DNA from: Chitinophaga pinensis
Lineage (GTDB): Bacteria; Bacteroidota; Bacteroidia; Chitinophagales; Chitinophagaceae
Reading direction: 5' to 3'
Assembly: GCA_945876095.1 (NCBI GenBank)
Contig: CAMCMP010000010.1
Location: 51,006-115,005 of the forward strand
Length of the DNA: 64,000 bases
The notes beneath the pieces were generated by a model, which saw only the letters and a program-made list of their open reading frames with translations, ran no database searches and was not told where the DNA came from. The first letter of the stretch is position 1, and every line of letters starts with the position of its first letter. This document shows positions 43,591 to 53,540 of this stretch, piece after piece. Position numbers and translations under genes: made by a program.

Positions 43591-46158
43591 ATGAGTGATC
43601 AAAACCAAATACCCCTTTTTAGCATTCCAGCAGCGAAGGCGGACCAATCGGATTCATTTGGTGAACAAGTTGTTTTAGCAAATGACAAATCGCCGCAATT
43701 GCCTGCTCTGGGCAGTGGTAGTACTATTTTTGCATCCGTAATTCTCCCATTAGCTTTACCTACTACCTACACTTATACAGTACCTCCGATTTTTGCCAAA
43801 GTAATTCAACTAGGATGTAGAGTAGAGGTTGGCTTAGGTAGAAATAAAAAATATGCAGGTATTGTAAAATCAATCAGCGGAATTGCGCCATCTTATCCAA
43901 CAAAGGAAATTTTAAATGTACTCGATGATACTCCCTTATTGTATTCCCAGCAGTTAGCATTGTGGAATTGGATCAGTGAATATTATATGTGTAGTGAAGG
44001 AGAAGTAATGGCAGCAGCATTGCCAGCTCATTTTAAATTGAGTAGTGAAACTATTATTTTGTATAACGAAGACTTTGGAGATGATTTTTCTAGTTTGGAT
44101 AATGAAGAATATCTAATTGCAGAAGCTTTATTGATTAAAAGGCAATTGAATTTAACCGAAGTGCAACAGGTATTAGATGCAACCCATGTATATCCGGTCA
44201 TTAAAAAATTAATAGATAAAAATGTTTGCATTGTTTGGGAAGCTTTAAGTGAACGATATAAAAGTAAGTCGGAGAATTTTATACTTCTTCATCCAATGTA
44301 TGAAACTGAAAATACATTAGAAGAACTATTGAATAATTGGACAAAGGCCCCCAAGCAAATGGAGTTACTGTTGAGTTATATGCATCTGATAAAGCAGGAA
44401 GGAGAAGTGAGTCAAACAGCACTTTTAAAGAAGTCAGGTGCTACTGCTGCTCAATTAAAAGGACTAGTCGATAAACAAATAATTCGCATAGAAAAAAGAA
44501 GTGTTGACAGGATAAAGACATTGCCAAAATCAATGGAACTTAATTTTTCTTTGAGCCCTGCACAAAATATAGCGCTCGATGCAGTTAAAGAAAGTTTTAT
44601 TAATCGAAATGTTTGCCTGTTGCATGGGGTAACTAGTAGTGGTAAAACCCAATTGTACATTAAACTAATTGAATCCTATTATTCACAAGGAAAACAGGTG
44701 CTTTATCTTTTGCCTGAAATTGCGCTGACTTCCCAAATGATTCGGAGGCTTCAGTTGCATTTTGGTGGAAATATAGCTATTTATCATTCCAAGTTTAATA
44801 ACAATGAACGAGTAGAGATGTGGAATAAGATTAAGGTAGGAGAAACTAGGATAGTCCTAGGCGCTCGCAGTGCTTTATTTTTACCTTTTAAGGAATTAGG
44901 CTTGATAATAGTAGATGAAGAACATGACACTTCGTTTAAGCAACAGGACCCTGCTCCCAGATATAATGCAAGGGATGCAGCCATATTTTATGCATCACTT
45001 TATAATGCGAAGGTTTTATTGGGTAGCGCCACCCCCTCCATTGAAACTTATTACAATGCTCAAAAAGGAAAGTACGGATTGGTAGAGTTGAATGAAAGAT
45101 TTGGTGGTATTCATTTGCCAATTATTGAAATTATTGATACTAGAAAAGTAGTTCAAAAGGGAAAAGTAATGTTGTCTCCTCAATTGAAAGAGGCAGTACA
45201 AAATACAGTTGAAAATGGCCGACAAGTCATACTTTTTCAAAATCGAAGAGGCTATTCTCCTTACTTGTTGTGCGGCACCTGCGGCTATTTACCGCAATGT
45301 AAAAATTGTGATGTTACACTAACACTGCATAAATATTCTAATAAACTTCATTGTCATTACTGTGGAACTACTTATCCAAAAATTACCGAATGTCCTGCTT
45401 GCGGAACAGTCAATTGGATGGAGAAAAATTTTGGTACTGAAAAAATTGAAGAAATGTTGGACGATGAATTTCCAAATTTTAAGGTAGCAAGAATGGATGT
45501 AGATTCTGTAAAAGGTAAATCTGCTCATGATAATTTGATTAAGTTATTTGAACAACAGCGCATCGATATTTTGGTGGGTACGCAGATGGTCGTGAAGGGG
45601 CTTGATTTTGAAAAAGTAAGTTTAGTAGGTATTTTAGATGCGGATGGTTTATTAAGCTTTGCTGATTTTAGGGTGAATGAAAGAGCCTTTCAGTTAATGG
45701 AGCAAGTAAGTGGAAGGGCAGGCCGAAAAGATGAACAGGGTAAAGTGTTGATTCAAGCAACACAAGTAAACCACCCTATATTACAATTTGTACAACAGCA
45801 TGATTATAAAAAAATGTATGAATTTGAAATCGCTCATCGACAACAGTTTTTTTATCCTCCCTTCAGTAGAATCATTGAAATAACTTTAAAACATAAGAGT
45901 AAAGAGATAGTAGATGAAGCAGCGCATAAGTTAGGGGCGGCACTAAAAATTGGTTTAAATAATTTTATTGTTGGCCCGGCAGCACCCGTTGTGGCAAGGA
46001 TTCGAAATCAATACCTCATGGAATTATTAGTTAAATTGCCCTTGGATATGAAACAAATTAATTTATTTAAAAGGGCAATCAAAAATCAGTTCAATTTAAT
46101 ATTAGCAGAAAAGAAATTTAAGGGAGTATTTATGATTGCGGATGTAGATGCAAACTAA
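43591..46158 (+). CDS. priA: Primosomal protein N' (replication restart helicase PriA)
   Basis: A 3'-5' DNA helicase that reloads the replisome at stalled forks. The 855-residue protein has an N-terminal DNA-binding domain, Walker A GVTSSGKTQ, DEEHD in helicase motif II, GSATPSIE in motif III, and a zinc region with eight cysteines (CGTCGYLPQCKNCD and CHYCG, CPACG), then GTQMVVKGLDFE and QVSGRAGR motifs of the second RecA-like half. The first 45 residues are a low-complexity extension. It overlaps the longest form of murB by 11 bp. Confidence 0.97.
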   Translation: MSDQNQIPLFSIPAAKADQSDSFGEQVVLANDKSPQLPALGSGSTIFASVILPLALPTTYTYTVPPIFAKVIQLGCRVEVGLGRNKKYAGIVKSISGIAPSYPTKEILNVLDDTPLLYSQQLALWNWISEYYMCSEGEVMAAALPAHFKLSSETIILYNEDFGDDFSSLDNEEYLIAEALLIKRQLNLTEVQQVLDATHVYPVIKKLIDKNVCIVWEALSERYKSKSENFILLHPMYETENTLEELLNNWTKAPKQMELLLSYMHLIKQEGEVSQTALLKKSGATAAQLKGLVDKQIIRIEKRSVDRIKTLPKSMELNFSLSPAQNIALDAVKESFINRNVCLLHGVTSSGKTQLYIKLIESYYSQGKQVLYLLPEIALTSQMIRRLQLHFGGNIAIYHSKFNNNERVEMWNKIKVGETRIVLGARSALFLPFKELGLIIVDEEHDTSFKQQDPAPRYNARDAAIFYASLYNAKVLLGSATPSIETYYNAQKGKYGLVELNERFGGIHLPIIEIIDTRKVVQKGKVMLSPQLKEAVQNTVENGRQVILFQNRRGYSPYLLCGTCGYLPQCKNCDVTLTLHKYSNKLHCHYCGTTYPKITECPACGTVNWMEKNFGTEKIEEMLDDEFPNFKVARMDVDSVKGKSAHDNLIKLFEQQRIDILVGTQMVVKGLDFEKVSLVGILDADGLLSFADFRVNERAFQLMEQVSGRAGRKDEQGKVLIQATQVNHPILQFVQQHDYKKMYEFEIAHRQQFFYPPFSRIIEITLKHKSKEIVDEAAHKLGAALKIGLNNFIVGPAAPVVARIRNQYLMELLVKLPLDMKQINLFKRAIKNQFNLILAEKKFKGVFMIADVDAN

Positions 46159-46180
46159 AAAGTACAATCGAACAACAGAT

Positions 46181-47215
46181 ATGATTAGTATGATGGAAGA
46201 AAATATTTCATTAAAAAAATACAACACTTTTGGCATAGATGCGACCGCTCATTATTTTGCTAGATTCAGTTCAGTGGATGAATTGTCAGCTCACCTCGAT
46301 TTTTCAACTCCTTCTATTTCGCCAAATTCATTGCCTGTCCTAATACTTGGAGGAGGAAGTAATTTATTGTTTACTAAAGATTTTGATGGGCTAGTTTTAA
46401 AAAATGAATTGGGAGGAATAGAAAAGATTAGAGAAGATGAATTGTACGTATATATTAAAGCTGGGGCAGGTATTGGTTGGCACCAATTGGTAATTCATTG
46501 TTTACAAAATAATTGGGCCGGTATGGAAAACCTTTCGCTCATCCCCGGAAATGTTGGAGCATCTCCAATGCAAAATATAGGTGCCTACGGAGTAGAAATA
46601 AAAGACATTTTCTTTGAACTAGAAGCCTTTCATTTGAAAGAAAAATCAGTAGTCACTTTTAATTTAAAGGAATGTGAATTTGGATATCGAGAAAGTATAT
46701 TCAAAAGAAAGTATAATAAACAGTTTGTAATTTTAAATGTTACCTACCGATTAAGAAAACTACCAGTTTTTAAAACGGCTTATGCTGCTATTGATCAGGA
46801 GCTAGTTAAAATGGGCGTAACGGAGTTAAGTATTCAAGCAATTTCGAAGGCAATTATTACTATTCGCCAAAGTAAATTACCTACTCCTTCTGAAATAGGT
46901 AATGCAGGAAGTTTTTTTAAAAATCCTGAAATCCAACAACGACAATTTGAATCTCTATCAAAGGCATTTCCTGAAATAATTGGTTTTCCTTTGCCCGATG
47001 AAAGGGTTAAAATAGCTGCTGGTTGGTTGATTGAGCAATGTGGTTGGAAAGGGTATCGAAAGGGAGATACTGGTTGTTATTCTAAACAAGCCTTGGTGTT
47101 GGTAAACTACGGTCATTCAACCGGTGCTCAAATTTTAGAACTAAGTGAGTCAATTGTTGCTAGTGTAAAAAATAAATTCGGAATTGAATTAGAAAGGGAA
47201 GTTAATATTTTTTAG
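46181..47215 (+). CDS. murB: UDP-N-acetylmuramate dehydrogenase
   Basis: FAD enzyme that reduces UDP-GlcNAc-enolpyruvate to UDP-MurNAc in peptidoglycan synthesis. Motifs: LILGGGSNLLFTKDF, IPGNVGASPMQNIGAYGVEI (FAD binding), GYRESIFK, and GNAGSFFKNPEI with the catalytic Ser. About 344 residues from the ATG at 46181, the length of type I MurB. The open frame begins at 46148, inside priA; the internal ATGs at 46181 or 46190 avoid the overlap and place ENISLKKYNTFG at the usual distance from the start. Confidence 0.95.
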   Translation: MISMMEENISLKKYNTFGIDATAHYFARFSSVDELSAHLDFSTPSISPNSLPVLILGGGSNLLFTKDFDGLVLKNELGGIEKIREDELYVYIKAGAGIGWHQLVIHCLQNNWAGMENLSLIPGNVGASPMQNIGAYGVEIKDIFFELEAFHLKEKSVVTFNLKECEFGYRESIFKRKYNKQFVILNVTYRLRKLPVFKTAYAAIDQELVKMGVTELSIQAISKAIITIRQSKLPTPSEIGNAGSFFKNPEIQQRQFESLSKAFPEIIGFPLPDERVKIAAGWLIEQCGWKGYRKGDTGCYSKQALVLVNYGHSTGAQILELSESIVASVKNKFGIELEREVNIF

Positions 47216-47280
47216 GACTAAATTAAAGTGATAGAAACAGAATTTTTATAAAGTTGCCAATCATTTTTTTTAATTATATA

Positions 47281-47315
47281 TAAAGCGCTGGAAAGTTACC
47301 AGCGCTTTATATTTT
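47281..47315. terminator. Bidirectional terminator between murB and the MoxR-like gene
   Basis: TAAAGCGCTGG and CCAGCGCTTTA are perfect 11-base complements with a 7-base loop, followed by TATTTTT. It lies between two convergent genes. Confidence 0.85.
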
Positions 47316-47316
47316 T

Positions 47317-48876
47317 CTATCCTTCTTCATCAAATTCTCCTTCAAAGTCTTTGTTACTTATATTTAACATACTTCCCATAAGGTCTTTAAACTCTATCTT
47401 GCCGTCCAATACTTTTTTGCTAATGAGTGAATAAGATGCTAATCCGTGAAGTACAAATTCCATTAGCAAAGCATTTTCTTTTTCATTGGCAGATTTGTAA
47501 TGTTTTTTTACAAGGGCATGCAATCCATCTACCTTATATAAAAGCTGCACTTTGTCTTCGTCTTTTGTTTCAAAGAAAATATCTAAACTTTTTCCACTGT
47601 CAAACCAGCGGGTAATCGACTTATAAGGGGTGTCTTCGGGTGATACTTCCTTTCCTCTTTTCTTTTTAAGTGTATCTGGGTTAGGGAAATATTGACCAAA
47701 TAAAGTACGCGTGGCTTTTTCCAATAGATTAAATGCTACCTGGTAAGGTCCTTCTTGCTCTCCTTCATATACCAATTCAATTTTTCCTGTTATAGAAGGA
47801 ATGATTCCTATCAAATCACTTATCCATACTTGTGTAGCGGACTCGTCATTAATAATTGATCTTCGTTCTGCAGCACTAACTGCATTTTCAAATGCAGCAA
47901 TGGTAAGTCTCGCACTAACTCCACTTTTTTTATCAACTAACTCGCTACTTCTGGCTTCAAAAGAAACTTGTTCAATCAATCGTTTTACTAGATCACTTAT
48001 GCTTACTCGCTTAGCCTGTTCTGGATAAATATTTGCTTCTTGTTCGGTGATAGCTAATGCAGTTTCAATCGATTTTGGATAATGGGTAAGAATCTGACTT
48101 TCAATACGGTCTTTTAAAGGCGTTACAATGCTTCCTCTATTGGTATAATCTTCTGGATTGGCAGTAAAAACAAATAAAACATCCAGTGGTAATCTTAATT
48201 TAAATCCACGTATTTGTAAGTCGCCTTCTTCAAGAATATTAAACAACGAAACTTGAATTCTAGCTTGTAGATCTGGTAATTCATTGATTACAAAAATGCT
48301 TCGATTGCTGCGTGGAATAATACCATAATGTAAAACCCTTTCATCAGCAAAACTTAGTTTTAAATTGGAAGCTTTTATTGGATCGATGTCTCCAATTAAA
48401 TCAGCTACACTCACGTCAGGGGTAGCGAGTTTTTCTCCATAACGCTGACTCCTGTGGAGCCAATTAATGGGCGTTTTGTCTCCATGTTCTTCTATCAAAT
48501 CAATCGCATATCTTGAAATGGGCTGTAAAGGATCATCATTAATTTCACTACCTGCTACTACTGGAATGTATTCATCTAGTAATTGAATCATTTGTCTTGC
48601 CATTCTTGTTTTGGCCTGTCCTCGCAATCCTAGAAATAAGATATTATGGCGCGACAATAGAGCTCTTTCTGTATCAGGGATTACCGAATCTTCATAGCCT
48701 AAAATTCCTGGGAAAGCGTTCTCTTTAGCTTTAATTTTTTTGATTAGGTTGTCTCGAACTTCGTCCTTGATAGATTTTGAAATATATCCTTGCTTTTTTA
48801 ATTCGCCTAAGGTGGTTGGTTTTTTCTTCATCATTTTTGTTTTCGATTTTATTTCGCCCTTTGAGCGATTAGGCAT
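47317..48876 (-). CDS. MoxR-type AAA+ ATPase (magnesium-chelatase-like)
   Basis: A 519-residue AAA+ protein. Walker A is GLRGQAKTRMAR (GxxGxAKT, as in MoxR proteins); the Walker B region reads SIFVINELPDL, with Asn where most relatives have Asp; then FVFTANPEDYTNRGSIVTPLKDR with sensor 1 and the arginine region. The C-terminal 150 residues are family specific. MoxR ATPases work with von Willebrand A proteins as chaperone or metal-insertion pairs, and the next gene encodes one. Several ATGs lie within the first 16 codons (MPNRSKG..., MMKKKPTT); the first was kept. Confidence 0.88.
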   Translation of the reverse strand: MPNRSKGEIKSKTKMMKKKPTTLGELKKQGYISKSIKDEVRDNLIKKIKAKENAFPGILGYEDSVIPDTERALLSRHNILFLGLRGQAKTRMARQMIQLLDEYIPVVAGSEINDDPLQPISRYAIDLIEEHGDKTPINWLHRSQRYGEKLATPDVSVADLIGDIDPIKASNLKLSFADERVLHYGIIPRSNRSIFVINELPDLQARIQVSLFNILEEGDLQIRGFKLRLPLDVLFVFTANPEDYTNRGSIVTPLKDRIESQILTHYPKSIETALAITEQEANIYPEQAKRVSISDLVKRLIEQVSFEARSSELVDKKSGVSARLTIAAFENAVSAAERRSIINDESATQVWISDLIGIIPSITGKIELVYEGEQEGPYQVAFNLLEKATRTLFGQYFPNPDTLKKKRGKEVSPEDTPYKSITRWFDSGKSLDIFFETKDEDKVQLLYKVDGLHALVKKHYKSANEKENALLMEFVLHGLASYSLISKKVLDGKIEFKDLMGSMLNISNKDFEGEFDEEG

Positions 48877-48952
48877 TTTGTTTATTTATTTTATTTCAAT
48901 TTTTAAAAATAATAGTAACAGTAAGTTGATAATTTTTTAATAGTAAGGGTAA

Positions 48953-50050
48953 TTAAAAAACTGTTTTTCGTTTTCCACTTTCAAAATCTTTAAACATAAA
49001 GGAACCAAGTTTATCAAGTGAAGCAAAAAATGCTTTTCCGTTATTCGTTTCTGTAAATTCCTGTACAAATTTTTGCAAATACGGATCAGAAGCGATCATG
49101 AAGGTGGTGATAGGAATCTTTAATTTTTTACATTGTGTAGCAAGGCTCATACAACGGTTTAAGATTTTCCTATCAACACCAAAGCTGTTTTTGTAATACC
49201 TAGTACCCACCTTTAAGCAGGTAGGTTTACCGTCGGTAATCATGAAAATTTGCTTGTTTGGATTTCTTCTTTTACGTAAAAGATCCATCGCTAACTCTAG
49301 TCCAGCTACTGTATTGGTATGGTAGGGACCTACCTGTAAATAGGGAAGGTCTTTGACTTCTATTATCCAGGCATCATTGCCAAATACTACAATATCTAAT
49401 GTATCTTTTGGATATTTGGTTTGTATTAATTCGCTTAATGCCATTGCTACCTTTTTAGCAGGCGTTATTCTGTCTTCACCATACAAAATCATAGAATGGC
49501 TGATATCGATCATTAAAACGGTAGAGGTCTGAGATTTAAAATCTTTTTCCCTTATTTCTAAATCATCTTCTTGTAGTCGGAAATTATCTACCCCATGATT
49601 GATTTGGGCATTGCGAATGGAAGAGGTAAAATCTATTTGCTCTAAGGTATCGCCAAATTGAAAGGGTCTAGTTTCGGGATTAATCTCATCGCCACCACCG
49701 GGCTTAAAAGTGGTATGATTGCCTTGTTTGGTTTTTTTTAGTTTCCCAAAAATCTCCTCCAGGCTCTTTTTTCTGATACCTTGCTCTGTTTTTGGAGTAA
49801 TTTTTATTTTGCCATTTTCTCCTTTGTCATCAATGTATCCTTTTTGTTTTAGGTCTTCAAAAAAATCCCCCATGCCATAATCGTCCTTGGTAAGATTATA
49901 TTGCTTATCTAATTCATTCATCCATTGCATTGCCTCATCTACATCACCGCTTGTATGGGTTAGTATTTGCATGAAAATATCGAGTAATTGCTCAAAGGGA
50001 GATTTCCCATTTTGAGAGGGATCGAATTTAGAAAATTGATAACCTTGCAT
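48953..50050 (-). CDS. von Willebrand factor A domain protein, partner of MoxR-type ATPase
   Basis: A 365-residue soluble protein. Its C-terminal half is a VWA domain with a complete MIDAS site: DISHSMILYG (DxSxS), the Thr in GPYHTNTVAG and the Asp in MITDGKPT. The N-terminal half is charged and helical (KFDPSQNGKSPFEQLLDIF). It is upstream of the MoxR-type ATPase by about 75 bp on the same strand, the known pairing of MoxR with VWA proteins. The substrate is unknown. Confidence 0.88.
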   Translation of the reverse strand: MQGYQFSKFDPSQNGKSPFEQLLDIFMQILTHTSGDVDEAMQWMNELDKQYNLTKDDYGMGDFFEDLKQKGYIDDKGENGKIKITPKTEQGIRKKSLEEIFGKLKKTKQGNHTTFKPGGGDEINPETRPFQFGDTLEQIDFTSSIRNAQINHGVDNFRLQEDDLEIREKDFKSQTSTVLMIDISHSMILYGEDRITPAKKVAMALSELIQTKYPKDTLDIVVFGNDAWIIEVKDLPYLQVGPYHTNTVAGLELAMDLLRKRRNPNKQIFMITDGKPTCLKVGTRYYKNSFGVDRKILNRCMSLATQCKKLKIPITTFMIASDPYLQKFVQEFTETNNGKAFFASLDKLGSFMFKDFESGKRKTVF

Positions 50051-50178
50051 GAATTGATTTATTATAAAAAATTGAATATGTCAAACCATTGTAGGTAATA
50101 CTAAAGAACTTAGAATAAGTTTTGACTGCTGCAATTTAGTAAACATTTTAGTGGAAAGATTGGTTCGTTTTTTAAATA

Positions 50179-50214
50179 AAAAAATCCTCCTGTTTTAAAC
50201 AGAAGGATTTTCTT
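50179..50214 (-). terminator. Terminator of the DUF2723 gene
   Basis: AAAATCCTCCTGTTT and AAACAGAAGGATTTT form a hairpin, perfect in the leftward RNA when a U-G pair is allowed, with a T-run at its end; 18 bp after the stop. Confidence 0.75.
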
Positions 50215-50232
50215 ATCTCGTAAAATATGTTT

Positions 50233-53200
50233 TTACTTTTTTGAACCGCCTGGCTGCTTTTGAGCAGGTAGGGCAGGGGTATTATTAATTGGAGCAGGAA
50301 CTTCTGTTACTTTTTGCAAAGGAGTTTCGTACATTTTTTCAATTTGTTGAATACCTCTGAGGAAATTAGCAGCTTGCTCACTATCATTTCTAAATTGATC
50401 CTGCATGCGTTCACTTAAATTAGCGTAATAATTTATTTGTTGCTCTAGATCTCTCTTAACACTTTTACCTACTTTATCTGCTAGCGCTTTATCATCCGAT
50501 TTATAACAAGCTTCCAAAAACTGAAGGGAGACATAATTATGCTGTTGGAATCTGGAAACCATTCCATATCCAAAGTTTTCATCTAGCATATTTTTATCAC
50601 ATTTCTGGAGCATTTTTCTAGCGTCTTCTTTTCTGTCATTCTCAGCTAAGTTTCCAGCAGCTTGAGCATAAGCTAATCGGATCGTATTAAGGTGTCTGCG
50701 ATTTTCTTCATCAAAATAAACGCCTTTTACATTGGCATTACCAAATGTAAACTTGTTCATCATTTTATCATAAGCCCAGCTGTCGTTAACAATACCATTG
50801 GCAACCGGGACAAGCCTATGGGTTAGACCATCCTGGCGCAGATAAGCTGCAAAGCCTAGTTCGCGGTATTCAGAAGTAAAATAGATGGGACGCTTCCATT
50901 TATTGGCTGCAATAATATTTAAAATGGCAGCATCATTTTTAAACAAAGCAGTTTTTGGTATTTCAAATCTTAATTCTGAAACTACACTGTCTCCTGGATT
51001 AACTGTCCCATTGCTACGAACCAAATTAATATCTACTGGTACCGTTACTTTTTTGGTAGGGTATACGTTGAGGGTATCACCATTACGAAGCTCAATTTTA
51101 GAGCTTTCATCACTTCCTGCATAATCTTTCATCATGGTGTAGAGGTCCATGTATTGTTCTGGATCAACACCTGGCCTTGGTGCATAATAAACAACGTCTC
51201 TTTTTGCACCTTCAATTTGGTTTGCAGCCCAAATTGGATCCATAGGATCACTGTTATTGAGTTTATACCTAAGCTGGTTAATGTACCAATCGGTACCTAA
51301 TAAGCTTGAGTTAACTACACGGATATCTCTTCTAATTCCTTCCACTTCTTGAGCATACCATAGAGGGTAAGTATCATTGTCTCCAAATGAAATTACAATT
51401 GCGTTGGGCGCACAACTTTCTAAATAGTCTGCAGCAAGATCTCTAGCCAATACTTTTTTACTTCTGTCATGGTCATCCCATTCTTGGTTGGCCATAATTA
51501 CCGGTACAGCTAGTAAACACAAGGCTGCTGAAGCATAGTTGGCTATAGAAGCAGTAACATATTTTGTAAAAAATTCTCTTACGTATAAAACTCCTAATCC
51601 AATCCAGATGGCAAATGCATAAAATGATCCAACAAAAGCATAATCACGCTCACGAGGTTGATTGCCCGCCATATTTAAATAAAGTACAATGGCTGCTCCT
51701 GTAAAGAAAAACAACAAACCAACTACAATGGCGTCTTTCTTGTTTCTTTTAAAATGAAAAACAATTCCTAATATTCCTAAAATTAGGGGTAGGGCAAATA
51801 ATTTATTGTTTGCTTTATTATGTTTGATACTATCGGGTAAATATTGCTGATCACCTAAGCGGGCATTATCCCATAATGAAATCCCTGTTTTCCAATTACC
51901 ATCTCTTACATTGTTCATTAGTACTCCTTGGATATCGTTTTGCTTACCAGCAAAGTTCCACATGAAATATCGCAGGTACATCCAACCTAGCTGGTATTGA
52001 GCAAAGAAATTAATATTGTCGCCCATCGTAGGTGTGCCCATCCATTCACCAGTTTTGGGATCTTTTCCTATTTCAGCAAAACTTGCATAATAATCTGCAT
52101 GTCCTTGGTCATTGCTTTGATCCCACATACGAGGGAAGATATGTTGATCTTCTTCTGCATAAGTAGTTTCCATCTTACGACCATTCTTAACATATTGATC
52201 TTTCCCTTTCACATAAGTTTCCACCATGATTTGTTCAGATGCATTAGCAGTAAAATCCTGTCCCTTCAAAATTGGCCAGTCTCCATATTGTTCACGACCT
52301 AGATAGCCTACTAGGTTAACAGGATTATCAACATTGAACATGTCTACTACAGGGTCAGCACTAGAGCGAATTAATGTGGTAAAGTAAGTAGAATATCCGA
52401 GCAGCATAAATGCAAAACTCCATAAACCAAGCCTTAAGAAATTCCAGTTTTTCTTAATGGCAATTCGAAGTCCTAACCAAATGATTATTCCTATGAGCAC
52501 AAAGAAAAAGGCAAAGCCAGAGAAGAAAGGCATTCCAAAATCATTTACGAATAGGATATCAAAATTTCCAGCTCCTTTAATGGTCCATTGAATAACTGCT
52601 TTTTGAATAAATCCAGTTAAAATACAACCTATTAAAAATGCCATTAAGGTACCTGAATTAGTTACTTTATAGCGTTTGTAATAATATATTATCACCATTG
52701 CAGGAATGGTAAGTAGATTTAATAGATGCACACCAATGGATAATCCCATTAGATAAAATATAAGAATTAACCACCTGTCTGCACTAGTAAAATGCCCGGT
52801 AATCCCTATTTTTTGCTCTTCGGTTACTGAATCTTCCCATTTAAGCATTGCCCAAAATACAATTGCGGTAAAGAAAGAAGACAAAGCATACACTTCACCT
52901 TCAACGGCGCTGTACCAAAATGAATCTGAAAAAGTATAGGCTAATGCACCAATAACGCCTGCGGTTATAATTGCAAATATTTGTTGACCAGTCAGCTCTT
53001 CGGTATTGGTACGAATAATTTTTTTTGCAAAATGGGTAATACTCCAAAATAAGAACAGAATAGTAAATCCACTAGACAGCGCACTCATTAGATTGATTCC
53101 AATAGCAGCATGCTGAGGATCAAAGGGTGCCATAAATAAGCGACCCATTAAAACGAAAAGAGGAGCTCCTGGAGGGTGAGGCACCTGAAGTTTATAAGCA

Positions 53201-53322
53201 CTAGAAGCAAATTCTCCGCAGTCCCAGAAACTGCCAGTGGCTTCCATTGTCATGATGTAAACAGTACAGGCAATAAGGCAAACAACCCAGCCAGAAATGT
53301 TGTTGATACGTTTAAAAGTCAT
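50233..53322 (-). CDS. DUF2723 (GT117-type) multi-pass membrane protein
   Basis: A 1029-residue membrane protein with about 12 hydrophobic segments in residues 10-600, then a soluble C-terminal half. The start GWVVCLIACTVYIMTMEATGSFWDCGEFASSAYKL includes the D-C-G-E loop conserved in DUF2723, with PHPPGAPLFVLMGR; these proteins are grouped with glycosyltransferases that use lipid-linked sugars (GT-C fold). The luminal tail has GDNDTYPLWYAQEV and RDVVYYAP. The final 80 residues are low-complexity and proline-rich. A protein O-glycosylation role in Bacteroidota is an inference from the fold. Single gene with its own terminator and a likely promoter. Confidence 0.9.
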   Translation of the reverse strand: MTFKRINNISGWVVCLIACTVYIMTMEATGSFWDCGEFASSAYKLQVPHPPGAPLFVLMGRLFMAPFDPQHAAIGINLMSALSSGFTILFLFWSITHFAKKIIRTNTEELTGQQIFAIITAGVIGALAYTFSDSFWYSAVEGEVYALSSFFTAIVFWAMLKWEDSVTEEQKIGITGHFTSADRWLILIFYLMGLSIGVHLLNLLTIPAMVIIYYYKRYKVTNSGTLMAFLIGCILTGFIQKAVIQWTIKGAGNFDILFVNDFGMPFFSGFAFFFVLIGIIIWLGLRIAIKKNWNFLRLGLWSFAFMLLGYSTYFTTLIRSSADPVVDMFNVDNPVNLVGYLGREQYGDWPILKGQDFTANASEQIMVETYVKGKDQYVKNGRKMETTYAEEDQHIFPRMWDQSNDQGHADYYASFAEIGKDPKTGEWMGTPTMGDNINFFAQYQLGWMYLRYFMWNFAGKQNDIQGVLMNNVRDGNWKTGISLWDNARLGDQQYLPDSIKHNKANNKLFALPLILGILGIVFHFKRNKKDAIVVGLLFFFTGAAIVLYLNMAGNQPRERDYAFVGSFYAFAIWIGLGVLYVREFFTKYVTASIANYASAALCLLAVPVIMANQEWDDHDRSKKVLARDLAADYLESCAPNAIVISFGDNDTYPLWYAQEVEGIRRDIRVVNSSLLGTDWYINQLRYKLNNSDPMDPIWAANQIEGAKRDVVYYAPRPGVDPEQYMDLYTMMKDYAGSDESSKIELRNGDTLNVYPTKKVTVPVDINLVRSNGTVNPGDSVVSELRFEIPKTALFKNDAAILNIIAANKWKRPIYFTSEYRELGFAAYLRQDGLTHRLVPVANGIVNDSWAYDKMMNKFTFGNANVKGVYFDEENRRHLNTIRLAYAQAAGNLAENDRKEDARKMLQKCDKNMLDENFGYGMVSRFQQHNYVSLQFLEACYKSDDKALADKVGKSVKRDLEQQINYYANLSERMQDQFRNDSEQAANFLRGIQQIEKMYETPLQKVTEVPAPINNTPALPAQKQPGGSKK

Positions 53323-53359
53323 ATAGTGATTGATTATATACCGAAACCTATCGGAATGG

Positions 53360-53367
53360 CAAATATA
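53360..53367 (-). promoter_or_regulatory. Candidate -7 box TATATTTG for the DUF2723 gene
   Basis: Exact TAnnTTTG match on the minus strand, 37 nt before the ATG at 53322. No clear -33 element. Confidence 0.4.
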
Positions 53368-53526
53368 ATTAGTTTGTGCTTTGCACCCATTAGTTTATAG
53401 TTATTTATGATTTTTTTGTACAGAAAGATTGGTAACGATTATTACCCTAATTTTTTTGGCTTTGCAGGTTAAATTATTATATGTCATTTGAATTGCAACT
53501 GATGTTATAATACTAAGCCCAAAACC

Positions 53527-53534
53527 TATCTTTG
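53527..53534 (+). promoter_or_regulatory. -7 box TATCTTTG abutting the EamA transporter start
   Basis: TATCTTTG is followed by six bases and the ATG at 53541. The open frame's earlier ATG at 53532 lies inside the box, so the later start is right and the message should have little or no leader. Confidence 0.6.
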
Positions 53535-53540
53535 CTTGAT

